In this document: piece by piece, positions 1 through 6,685 of the stretch
Position numbering within the stretch: the stretch's first letter is position 1
Layout: each line of letters opens with the position of its first letter
Made by a program: the position numbers and the translations under genes
Notes under the pieces: generated by a model
Seen by the model: only the letters and a program-made list of their open reading frames with translations
Told to the model about the DNA's origin: nothing
The model's database searches: none
From: Bacteroidales bacterium
GTDB taxonomy: Bacteria; Bacteroidota; Bacteroidia; Bacteroidales; UBA7960
Length of the DNA: 6,932 bases
Assembly: GCA_007130545.1 (NCBI GenBank)
Contig: SLSG01000298.1
Span: 1-6,932 of the forward strand
Reading direction: 5' to 3'

Positions 1-45
1 AAAACATTAACATCTTACTATAAACCATGAAATATGCCAATAAAT

Positions 46-76
46 TCTGAATTCCTTTTTTTTTTATGTATTTTTG
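46..76 (+). promoter_or_regulatory. Candidate Bacteroidota-type housekeeping promoter
   Basis: Positions 69-76 read TATTTTTG, a full match to the Bacteroidota -7 box TAnnTTTG. A partial -33 box (TCTG, 46-49, against TTTG) lies 19 nt upstream, which is the usual spacing. Transcription would begin in the low 80s. The match leans on a T-rich tract, so its information content is low, and it only applies if the organism is a Bacteroidota member. It abuts the sigma-54-like element, and both cannot be the main promoter under the same condition. Confidence 0.3.
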
Positions 77-77
77 T

Positions 78-93
78 TGGGTTTTAAATTGCA
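78..93 (+). promoter_or_regulatory. Candidate sigma-54 (-24/-12) promoter
   Basis: TGG at 78-80 and TTGCA at 89-93 are separated by 8 nt. This places the hallmark GG and GC dinucleotides at the spacing of the RpoN consensus TGGCAC-N5-TTGCA. The CAC following TGG is not conserved (GTT instead). A start site about 12 nt beyond the GC would fall near 104, giving a leader of roughly 85 nt before the first gene. Support from context: the cluster encodes its own sensor kinase and a truncated regulator that could belong to the sigma-54 activator class, although its effector domain is not visible. Could be a chance match in AT-rich DNA. Confidence 0.35.
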
Positions 94-161
94 TGCATAA
101 ACCCTTATAAATCTTATAATTATAACTTTTTTAGCGCACTAGTTCACGGAAGTTGATTATA

Positions 162-179
162 TTGTGAAAAAAATAGCAA
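162..179. promoter_or_regulatory. Weak Rex-like operator candidate
   Basis: The 18-bp stretch has a perfect left half TTGTGAA, a 4-nt spacer, and a degenerate right half ATAGCAA, compared with the Rex pattern TTGTGAA-N4-TTCACAA (4 of 7 positions match on the right). It lies 10 nt before the first start codon and downstream of either promoter candidate, a position suited to repression. Rex is the NADH/NAD+-sensing repressor that commonly controls fermentative and hydrogenase genes. The right half is poor, so this is only a candidate. Confidence 0.18.
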
Positions 180-189
180 CTTTGTCCTC

Positions 190-669
190 ATGCAGCCTGC
201 TTTAACCACCATTTTAAACCGTTTCCCCAATCGCCTGAGAGAGGATTTGATTCCTTTGCTCCAACAGATACAGGACGAATTTGGGTATTTGTCGGAGGAG
301 ACCATCAGGGAATTGGGCGGGTACCTGGATATCAGCGTCAATAAAATATACGGGGTAGCCACCTTTTACGACAATTTCCGGTTCGGACCGGTGGGCAGAT
401 ACCATATCCGCCTATGCCATGGCACGGCCTGCCATGTGGCAGGTGCATCAACGATCCTTCAGGAGTTGGAGCGCCTGCTTAAGCTTGGAAATGGGGAAAC
501 GGACAAGGACGGTTTGTTCAGTCTGGAAGTTGTGTCCTGCATTGGTGCTTGTGGCCTGGCTCCGCTGATAGAGATCAACGAGGAATACCATACCCAGATC
601 ACCCTTGAAAAAATGAAGGAGATCATCCGAGACCTCCGCAACAATGACCAAGCGATTTATGAAGGCTGA
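190..669 (+). CDS. hydC: NuoE/HydC-like [2Fe-2S] subunit of trimeric hydrogenase
   Basis: This 159-residue protein is a thioredoxin-like [2Fe-2S] subunit related to NuoE of complex I, HndA of NADP-reducing hydrogenase and HydC of Thermotoga-type hydrogenase. An N-terminal helical part (about 1-60, containing the family-typical stretch GVATFYDNF) precedes the cluster fold. The four ligands are visible as C76-x4-C81 and C117-x3-C121. Length is normal for the family, and all cluster residues are present. It would be a soluble cytoplasmic subunit passing electrons to or from the NuoF-like partner encoded next. The start at 190 is the first ATG after the leader; the in-frame codons just upstream run into a stop (TGA at 166), and no Shine-Dalgarno is seen. 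Its 3' end overlaps the next gene by 26 nt, implying coupled translation. Alternative names are nuoE or hndA. Confidence 0.93.
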   Translation: MQPALTTILNRFPNRLREDLIPLLQQIQDEFGYLSEETIRELGGYLDISVNKIYGVATFYDNFRFGPVGRYHIRLCHGTACHVAGASTILQELERLLKLGNGETDKDGLFSLEVVSCIGACGLAPLIEINEEYHTQITLEKMKEIIRDLRNNDQAIYEG

Positions 670-2608
670 CCCGGTTCAGAACATCAGGGAATTACTCGTT
701 CAGCAGGTGCTTCTTAACCCTGGAAGGGAATCGTCTGTGAAGTTAAAAAAGGAGTTGTCCTATATTTCCCGTGAACGCATCCACCGTCCAATGATCTATG
801 TCGGAATGGCCACCTGCGGAATTGCTGCCGGTGCCCGGAAAACATTTGATGCGATACGTGAGTACCTGGATGAGAATGGCATAGAGGCCGACCTGGTGGA
901 AGGGGGATGTGTGGGGCATTGCTCTGCTGAACCAGTGGTGGATGTGCAGCTACCAGGGCGGACCAGGCTGTCTTTTTCCCGTATCACTGCCGGGAAAGTT
1001 CAGCACATGCTGGATGAGGTAATGAACAACAACCTTCCCGGGGAGGACATGATCGGTCAGTATACAAGTCCGATTCACCAGCCATGGGAAGGAGTTGCCC
1101 CGGTGCATGAACATCCATTCTTTAAGCTTCAGCATCGGCTTCTGCTGGAACACTGTGGTTTTCTGGATCCCGTTTCCATCGAAGAATACATTGCCAGGGG
1201 AGGATACTGGGCGTTTGTGGATACCATCTCCCGTCATACCCCTGCGCAGGTTTGCCAGCTTGTGGAAAAAAGCGGCCTCTCCGGTCGTGGAGGTGGTGGC
1301 TACCCGGCCGGCAGAAAGTGGGCAATCACGCTCAATACAACCAGCGATCAGAGGTATTTCGTTTGCAATGCCGTGGAAAGTGACCCGGGAAGTTACATGA
1401 ACAGGGCCATAATAGAAAGCAATCCGCACCGCCTGCTGGAGGCAATGCTTATCGGGGCCTATGCCACCGGATCGACCAAGGCATACATCTTTATCCGCAA
1501 AGAATTCAAGCTGGCCATCAAACGCCTTAAAACAGCACTGCAACAGGCTGCTGCCTACGGATTGACCGGGCATCATATTTTTGATTCAGGTGTAAATATC
1601 GATATCATCGTCAAGGAAGGAGCCAGGGCTTTTGTTTGCGGGGAGGAAACAGCGCTGAATAACAGTATTGAGGGCAAAAGGGCCATGCCGTCGTCTAAGC
1701 CCCCGTTTCCTGCCATCAGGGGTCTGTGGAACAAGCCCACGATCGTCAACAATGTGGAGACCCTGTTCAATGTGCCCCTCATCCTTCGGAACGGTCCGGA
1801 TTGGTTTGCCGCGACCGGAACTGCCTCCAGCAAGGGGACCAAGGTGTTTACCCTCAGCGGCCGGACAAAATTTAGGGGGACTATAGAAGTGCCCATGGGA
1901 ATAACATTCCGGGAGATTATCAGCGGGATTGGCGGTGGCATGACGGAAGGAAAGGCATTTAAGGCAGTCATCCTTGGCATCAACAGCGGCAGCTACATTA
2001 TTGAGGAAACCCTGGATACCAAAGTGGATTTTGAAGCACTCAGGAACATCGGATCGGCGCTTGGCAGCGGGGCATTTGTGGTGGTGGACGAGGATACCTG
2101 CATGGTCGATATGGCCCGGTTCTTTACCGCTTTTTTCAAGAAGGAAAGTTGTGGAAAATGCATTCCCTGCCGGGAGGGAACAGCCCGTATGCTGGAGATC
2201 ATGGAAACCTCGACCCGGCGACCTTCCGGAGTGAACTCCTTTCAGCCCCTGGAGCGTTTCAAAGGGGTGATGCAGCTCAAAGGGCTTGCTGCAGTAATCA
2301 AGGATACCTCGCTGTGCTCGCTGGGCAGGTCATCCCCCAATGCCATCCTGAATACGCTGAAGCATTTCAAGGGGGAGTTTGACACCCATATTTTTGAACG
2401 GAAATGTCCGGCCAATGTTTGCCGGGACCTGCGTGTGTTCTCCATTGACGTGGACCTTTGCACCGGTTGCACAGCCTGTTACAAGAAATGCCCGGTGGAT
2501 GCCATTATCGGCTCCCCACGAAGCCCCCACTTCATAGTGGAGGAGAAATGCATTGGTTGCGGCACCTGCTATGAAGTCTGCAAGTTCAATGCCGTGCTGA
2601 TCAAATAA
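644..2608 (+). CDS. hydB: NuoF/HydB-like flavoprotein subunit of trimeric hydrogenase, divergent nucleotide site
   Basis: This 654-residue flavoprotein subunit has the HydB/HndC domain order. An N-terminal thioredoxin-like [2Fe-2S] domain (about 48-125; C58, C89, C93) is followed by the NuoF flavin/NAD domain (about 180-480; glycine loop GRGGGGYP at 214-221, CGEETAL at 332-338). Next comes the N3-type [4Fe-4S] site (C503, C506, C509, C558) and a C-terminal double ferredoxin domain (C606/609/612/616 and C636/639/642/646). In the family it oxidises or reduces NAD(P)H through FMN and distributes electrons between HydC, HydA and ferredoxin. Oddities: the usual Asp of the N-x-D-E motif is V244, the GAGA-x-x-CGEE loop has R328, the GGPSGG loop reads GINSGS (445-450), and the first Cys of the N-terminal C-x4-C pair is V53. 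An alternative start at 659 would cut the overlap with hydC to 11 nt. Family assignment is secure; use of NAD(H) is not. Confidence 0.92.
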   Translation: MTKRFMKADPVQNIRELLVQQVLLNPGRESSVKLKKELSYISRERIHRPMIYVGMATCGIAAGARKTFDAIREYLDENGIEADLVEGGCVGHCSAEPVVDVQLPGRTRLSFSRITAGKVQHMLDEVMNNNLPGEDMIGQYTSPIHQPWEGVAPVHEHPFFKLQHRLLLEHCGFLDPVSIEEYIARGGYWAFVDTISRHTPAQVCQLVEKSGLSGRGGGGYPAGRKWAITLNTTSDQRYFVCNAVESDPGSYMNRAIIESNPHRLLEAMLIGAYATGSTKAYIFIRKEFKLAIKRLKTALQQAAAYGLTGHHIFDSGVNIDIIVKEGARAFVCGEETALNNSIEGKRAMPSSKPPFPAIRGLWNKPTIVNNVETLFNVPLILRNGPDWFAATGTASSKGTKVFTLSGRTKFRGTIEVPMGITFREIISGIGGGMTEGKAFKAVILGINSGSYIIEETLDTKVDFEALRNIGSALGSGAFVVVDEDTCMVDMARFFTAFFKKESCGKCIPCREGTARMLEIMETSTRRPSGVNSFQPLERFKGVMQLKGLAAVIKDTSLCSLGRSSPNAILNTLKHFKGEFDTHIFERKCPANVCRDLRVFSIDVDLCTGCTACYKKCPVDAIIGSPRSPHFIVEEKCIGCGTCYEVCKFNAVLIK

Positions 2609-2623
2609 GAATTAAGCCTATGT

Positions 2624-4240
2624 ATGATGGATTTTGATATAGAGGTAAACAGTCGAAGGATAGGCGTTCAGGAAGGGGAAACCCTGCTTACTGCATTGCG
2701 GCGCAATGGCTTCAAGGTCCCCACCCTTTGCCATATGAACCGCTTTACTCCCAGTGGTGCATGCCGTCTGTGTGCGGTGGAGGTGGAGGGAAAGCGTGAC
2801 CTGATAACCTCCTGCTCCCATCCGGTGGAAGCCGGTATGAAGGTGTTTACCAACTCACAAAGGGTGATACGGGCAAGAAAATCCCTTGTGGAACTGCTGC
2901 TTTCCAATCATCCCGACGATTGCCTTTACTGCCAGCGGAACGGAAATTGTGAACTGCAGTGGCTGGCGGAGGAAATGAATGTAAAGGAGCGGAAGTTCTT
3001 CGGGGAGAAAAACCGGCAATTCCCGGACCATTCCAGCACCAGTGTATTCAGGGATCCTGCCAAGTGTGTGCTATGTGCGCGCTGTGTCCGCATGTGCGAG
3101 GAGATTCAGTTGGTTACCGCCATAGACTTTATTTCCAGGGGCAATACCACCAGTGTGAACTCGGCTTTTCTCCAGGGACTGAATGTATCCAGTTGTATCA
3201 ATTGCGGACAATGCATCATGGTTTGTCCGACGGCCGCCTTGCTCGATATCTCACACCTGGAAAAGGTGCAGGCTGCCCTCGACAATCCCCGCAAAACAGT
3301 GGTTTTTTCTGTCTCTCCCTCGGTCATTGCCTCTGTGGCAGAGCATTTCGGGATTAAACCGCATAAGGGACTGGGAGACAATATTGTATCAGCACTTAAA
3401 AAATGCGGTGCTGACAAGGTTTTCGGACTTGGCTTTGGTTGCGATGTGAATGTGATGGCTGAGGCCGGAAAGCTCAAAGACATGCTTGCGGAAGGCAGCA
3501 AGTTCCCGCTTTTTTCATCCTGTTGCCCCGCCTGGGTCCGCTATGTGGAATCATTCCGGCCAGAATGGCTGCCGGGCATGGCTGGGGTAAGATCTCCCCA
3601 ACAATTGTTCGGGGCTATGCTGAAGGCAGAGGGCATTGATGCCGTGGTTCCGGAAGACTTGTTCCATGTGACTGTGATGCCTTGTGTAGGAAAGAAGTTT
3701 GAAGCCTCCAGGGAGGAAACCACCCATAAGGGCATTGCGGAGGTGGATGCCGTGCTTACGATCAGGGAGTTTTTAAGGATGATCCGGACCCATGGACTGG
3801 ATCTTGCCCACATAGAGGGCGAACCGGCAGACCAAGCCTTCGGACCAGGATCTGCCGCCTCCTGGAAACTTGGATATACGGGTGGGAAGGCAGAAGCTGT
3901 GGCCGCCGAACTGCATCGCCTGTCAGGAGATCCGGGGGAACCATTCAAGTTTAATGTTCCAAAGAACTTCGCCGGCAAAAGGGAATCCAGGGTAAAGATC
4001 GGAAAAGACACCATAGGCTTCGCATGGGTAAGTGGAATTGCGGAGGCGGATGCGTTTATTGAAAACCTTTTGAAGGAAGGCCGCACCGATATACATTACG
4101 TGGAAGTAATGGGATGCCCGGGTGGATGCGCCGGGGGTGGGGGACAGCCGATCAGCAGGCATCCGGACAAGCCCCGGAACCGGAAAAAGATATGCCAGGA
4201 AATGGAAAGACTTTCAACGGAAGTAAATAAGAATGGCTAA
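2624..4240 (+). CDS. hydA: [FeFe] hydrogenase catalytic subunit HydA (M3-type, group A)
   Basis: This 538-residue protein carries the full M3 layout of Clostridium CpI: N-terminal [2Fe-2S] (C36, C47, C50, C64), His-ligated [4Fe-4S] (H96, C100, C103, C109), two ferredoxin clusters (C148/151/154/158, C191/194/197/201), then the H-cluster domain. All three signatures are present: SSCCPAW (C300, C301), MPCVGKKFE (C354) and MGCPGGC (C498, C502) followed by GGGGQP. It should make or consume H2 in the cytoplasm, exchanging electrons with HydB and HydC. Compared by eye with CpI, of the proton path C299-E279-S319-E282-R286 only Cys (C300) and the first Glu (E280) remain; the others are A320, K283 and M287. 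Start: ATG 2624, with a second in-frame ATG at 2627; neither has a Shine-Dalgarno. The gap after hydB is 15 nt. Maturases (HydE, HydF, HydG) are not in the window. Confidence 0.95.
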   Translation: MMDFDIEVNSRRIGVQEGETLLTALRRNGFKVPTLCHMNRFTPSGACRLCAVEVEGKRDLITSCSHPVEAGMKVFTNSQRVIRARKSLVELLLSNHPDDCLYCQRNGNCELQWLAEEMNVKERKFFGEKNRQFPDHSSTSVFRDPAKCVLCARCVRMCEEIQLVTAIDFISRGNTTSVNSAFLQGLNVSSCINCGQCIMVCPTAALLDISHLEKVQAALDNPRKTVVFSVSPSVIASVAEHFGIKPHKGLGDNIVSALKKCGADKVFGLGFGCDVNVMAEAGKLKDMLAEGSKFPLFSSCCPAWVRYVESFRPEWLPGMAGVRSPQQLFGAMLKAEGIDAVVPEDLFHVTVMPCVGKKFEASREETTHKGIAEVDAVLTIREFLRMIRTHGLDLAHIEGEPADQAFGPGSAASWKLGYTGGKAEAVAAELHRLSGDPGEPFKFNVPKNFAGKRESRVKIGKDTIGFAWVSGIAEADAFIENLLKEGRTDIHYVEVMGCPGGCAGGGGQPISRHPDKPRNRKKICQEMERLSTEVNKNG

Positions 4241-6272
4241 GCACTCAGATGCCATCATATATACGGTCAAGGACAGGTGCAAGGTTTGCTATACCTGTGT
4301 CAGGGAATGTCCCGCCAAGGCCATACGCATTGTGAACGGTCAGGCAGAGATTATGCCGGAACGGTGCATCGCATGCGGGAATTGTATCCGGGTATGCAAC
4401 CGGGACGCAAAAATGTTTGCGTTTTCCATTGACAGGGTAAGGAAGCTGTTGAACTCGCAGGAAAAGGTGGCGGCGATCGTTGCGCCCAGTATAGCTGGTG
4501 AGTTTACCGATATATCCGACTACCATAATTTTGTCGGAATGATCAAGGCGCTGGGGTTTGACTATGTGAATGAAGTGGCTTTCGGAGCGGAACTTGTTGC
4601 CAATAAATACAAAGAACTGCTTCAGGAAAAGTCTGACAAGCCATACATTTCCACGAGCTGTCCGGCCATTGTCAGCTACGTTGAGAAGCACCATCCACAG
4701 ATTATCGGCTCCCTGGCACCCTTAGTCTCGCCGATGATTGCCACCGCCCAGGTCCTGAAAAAACTGCATGGGGATCACCTGAAGGTCGTGTTTATCGGCC
4801 CATGTATCGCCAAAAAGGTGGAGGCTTCAAACAAGCAGTTCAACAGCCTGATCGATGAAGTCATCTCTTTTGTGGAGCTTCGCAGAATGTTTGCTGAAAA
4901 AGGGGTGACCGAGAAGAATGTGGAACCGGCCATGTTTGATCCGCCGGTGGCCGGAAAGGGGTCCGTATTCCCGATCAGCGGAGGCATGTTGCAGACGGTG
5001 GACCTGGAAGAGGATTTTATCAAGGGAGAGATCATCGTCGCAGAGGGCCGCCATGAAATCATTGAGGTGCTCAAGGAGTTTGAGGAGGGTTACCTTGAAG
5101 CCAAAATGTTTGACCTGCTTTGCTGCAACGGCTGCATCAACGGTCCCGGGATGAGCCACAAATACCAGTTTTTCCACAAACGAAAGAATATCTCAAATTT
5201 CGCCAAGCGCAAATCGGATGAGCTGGACCTGGAGCAATGGAAAAAGGATATGGAAACCTATATGGAGCTAAACTTTGGCCGGTATTTCGAGGCCGATGAC
5301 CAGCGCTTCCCCAATCCTCCGAAACCGGAAGAAATTCAAAAGGTACTCCGGGAGCTTGGGAAAAAAGTTCCGGAGGACGAGCTGAATTGTGGTGCTTGTG
5401 GCTATGACACATGTTATGAGCATGCTGCAGCCATGCTGAAGGGCATTGCCGAAACGGAAATGTGCCTGCCTTACACCATCGACAGGCTGCACGAATATAT
5501 CCGGGAGCTGGATGTCTCCAACAAAAAGCTTGCATCTACCCAGGCAGCCCTTAAGCAGAGCGAGAAACTTGCTTCCATGGGCCAGCTGGCTGCGGGCATT
5601 GCGCACGAGGTCAACAATCCATTGGGTGTGGTCATCATGTACAGCCATATCCTGCTGGATGAGGTGGACCCCTCTTCGCCTGTGTACAAGGACCTCAGGC
5701 TGATTGTGGAGCAGGCTGACCGCTGCAAAAAGATTGTGGGCGGACTTCTGAATTTTGCCAGGAAGAGCAAACTGACCATCAATGAGGTTCCGGTGAATAA
5801 ACTAATTAAGGACAGCCTGAAAACCTTCGTGCTGCCCAGGAATGTCGACCTGAGCGTGCAGGTGAAGACCCAGAACCACATCATCGAATGCGACCACGAC
5901 CAGATGGTTCAGGTGTTCTCCAACCTGTTGAAGAATTCGGTGGATGCCATGCCCAAGGGCGGATTTCTGACCATCATCGTCTCTGACCAACAAGGGGGTA
6001 AGGAGGTGATGTTTGAGATCCGGGATACCGGCACCGGCATTTCAAAAGAGAACCTGGATAAAATGTTCGAGCCGTTCTTTACGACAAAATTGGAAGGCCA
6101 GGGAACCGGATTGGGCCTGCCGATCATTTATGGCATTGTGAAAATGCACCGGGGCAACATCAAAGTGGAATCGAATGACGATCCGAACCTTGGACAGACG
6201 GGGACCAGTTTCTGGGTCTCCCTGCCCAGGAAACTGGCCGAAGCAATGAAGGAGACTGATGAAACGAAATAA
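4233..6272 (+). CDS. H-cluster sensor histidine kinase (sensory [FeFe] hydrogenase fused to kinase)
   Basis: This 679-residue fusion starts with a double ferredoxin domain (C16/19/22/26, C45/48/51/55) and then a HydS-like H-cluster domain (about 75-310). Four H-cluster cysteines are kept (C143, C191, C297, C301) in the signatures TSCPA, GPCIAKK and CCNGC-x-x-GPG. The catalytic proton-donor Cys is replaced by S142, and the Met of MPC by G189, as expected for sensory group C enzymes rather than a producer. A four-Cys Fe-S domain (C386, C389, C394, C411; RnfB/CFeSP type) and a short coiled coil (about 415-445) link it to the kinase: H-box with H458, N-box around N564-N568, G1 box DTGTG (598-602), F-box FEPFF, G2 box GTGLGL. 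No PAS domain or membrane segment is seen, so it is a cytoplasmic H2/redox sensor (inference). The 8-nt overlap with hydA implies coupled expression. Confidence 0.92.
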   Translation: MAKHSDAIIYTVKDRCKVCYTCVRECPAKAIRIVNGQAEIMPERCIACGNCIRVCNRDAKMFAFSIDRVRKLLNSQEKVAAIVAPSIAGEFTDISDYHNFVGMIKALGFDYVNEVAFGAELVANKYKELLQEKSDKPYISTSCPAIVSYVEKHHPQIIGSLAPLVSPMIATAQVLKKLHGDHLKVVFIGPCIAKKVEASNKQFNSLIDEVISFVELRRMFAEKGVTEKNVEPAMFDPPVAGKGSVFPISGGMLQTVDLEEDFIKGEIIVAEGRHEIIEVLKEFEEGYLEAKMFDLLCCNGCINGPGMSHKYQFFHKRKNISNFAKRKSDELDLEQWKKDMETYMELNFGRYFEADDQRFPNPPKPEEIQKVLRELGKKVPEDELNCGACGYDTCYEHAAAMLKGIAETEMCLPYTIDRLHEYIRELDVSNKKLASTQAALKQSEKLASMGQLAAGIAHEVNNPLGVVIMYSHILLDEVDPSSPVYKDLRLIVEQADRCKKIVGGLLNFARKSKLTINEVPVNKLIKDSLKTFVLPRNVDLSVQVKTQNHIIECDHDQMVQVFSNLLKNSVDAMPKGGFLTIIVSDQQGGKEVMFEIRDTGTGISKENLDKMFEPFFTTKLEGQGTGLGLPIIYGIVKMHRGNIKVESNDDPNLGQTGTSFWVSLPRKLAEAMKETDETK

Positions 6273-6284
6273 AACGATACAGCC

Positions 6285-6683
6285 ATGCTGAAGAAGGAGA
6301 AAAAAACCATCCTGATTGTGGATGACGACCTGGATTACCTGTTCCAGCTTAAATCATCGGTTCAGGACATGGGCTTTGAGGTTATCACTGCAGATACACA
6401 AAAGGAAGCGGAGTCCATCATCGAAAGGACAAAACCCCATCTGGCCATACTTGACCTGATGATGGAAAGCCAGGATACAGGCTTTATCCTGTGCCATAAG
6501 ATCAAGTCCAGATATCCGGATGTGCCGATCATTATTGCCTCGGCAGTTACAGCTGAAACAGGGATGATTTTTGATGTGACAAGCCAGGAGGAACAAGACT
6601 GGGTCAAGGCGGAACTGTTTTTGGACAAAGGTATTCGCAAGGATCAGCTGCACAGGGAGATCAACAAACTTCTAAAGCTTTAG
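6285..6683 (+). CDS. Stand-alone response regulator receiver protein
   Basis: This 132-residue protein is a single receiver domain with no output domain, of the CheY/Spo0F kind. The acidic pocket is D13-D15, the phospho-acceptor is D57 (in ILDLMM), the switch Ser/Thr position is probably S86, and the conserved Lys is K115. Two details depart from the commonest form. The Lys is followed by Gly rather than Pro (DKGI), and the segment between the fourth and fifth strands is long (about 88-110), holding AETGMIFD and an acidic helix. It begins 12 nt after the kinase gene, without a Shine-Dalgarno, so the fusion kinase is its likely phosphodonor. Lacking an output domain, it may act as a phosphate shuttle or sink, or by protein-protein contact (inference). 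Confidence 0.92.
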   Translation: MLKKEKKTILIVDDDLDYLFQLKSSVQDMGFEVITADTQKEAESIIERTKPHLAILDLMMESQDTGFILCHKIKSRYPDVPIIIASAVTAETGMIFDVTSQEEQDWVKAELFLDKGIRKDQLHREINKLLKL

Positions 6684-6685
6684 GC

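Larger units (their letters stand above)
1..189. other. AT-rich non-coding leader of the hydrogenase operon
   Basis: No credible coding sequence lies here on either strand. The stretch is strongly AT-rich compared with the mid-GC genes that follow. It contains a run of ten T (56-65), three copies of TTATAA (105-110, 114-119, 120-125) and a small palindrome TGCATGCA (90-97). The end of the preceding gene is not visible, so this is probably the downstream part of a longer intergenic region that drives the cluster starting at 190. Candidate promoter elements and one candidate operator inside it are listed separately. No GC-rich hairpin precedes the T run, so I do not call a terminator. Confidence 0.75.

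Noticed and set aside
56..65. Run of ten T as a possible rho-independent terminator of an upstream gene
   Set aside because: No GC-rich stem precedes it; only a weak AT palindrome (43-53) with an impossible one-base loop.
90..97. Palindrome TGCATGCA as an operator
   Set aside because: Only 8 bp, overlaps the -12-like element, and no known regulator pattern is matched.
644..669. Possible frameshift joining the NuoE-like and NuoF-like frames into one protein
   Set aside because: Both frames are complete with normal family lengths and motifs; a simple overlap explains the arrangement.
950..1576. Minus-strand open frame of 208 codons inside hydB
   Set aside because: Antisense shadow of a well-supported flavoprotein gene; no recognisable domain and no sensible composition.
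2620..2637. ATG at 2620, four bases before the chosen hydA start
   Set aside because: Its frame stops after five codons (TGA), so it cannot start hydA. It might only influence coupling with hydB.
3541..4086. Minus-strand open frame of 181 codons inside hydA
   Set aside because: Lies opposite the H-cluster domain, whose motifs are clearly on the plus strand; low-complexity Ser/Ala/Pro composition typical of a shadow frame.
4233..6272. Second catalytic hydrogenase rather than a sensor
   Set aside because: The catalytic Cys is replaced, MPC is GPC, the last signature is divergent, and a complete histidine kinase is fused at the C-terminus.
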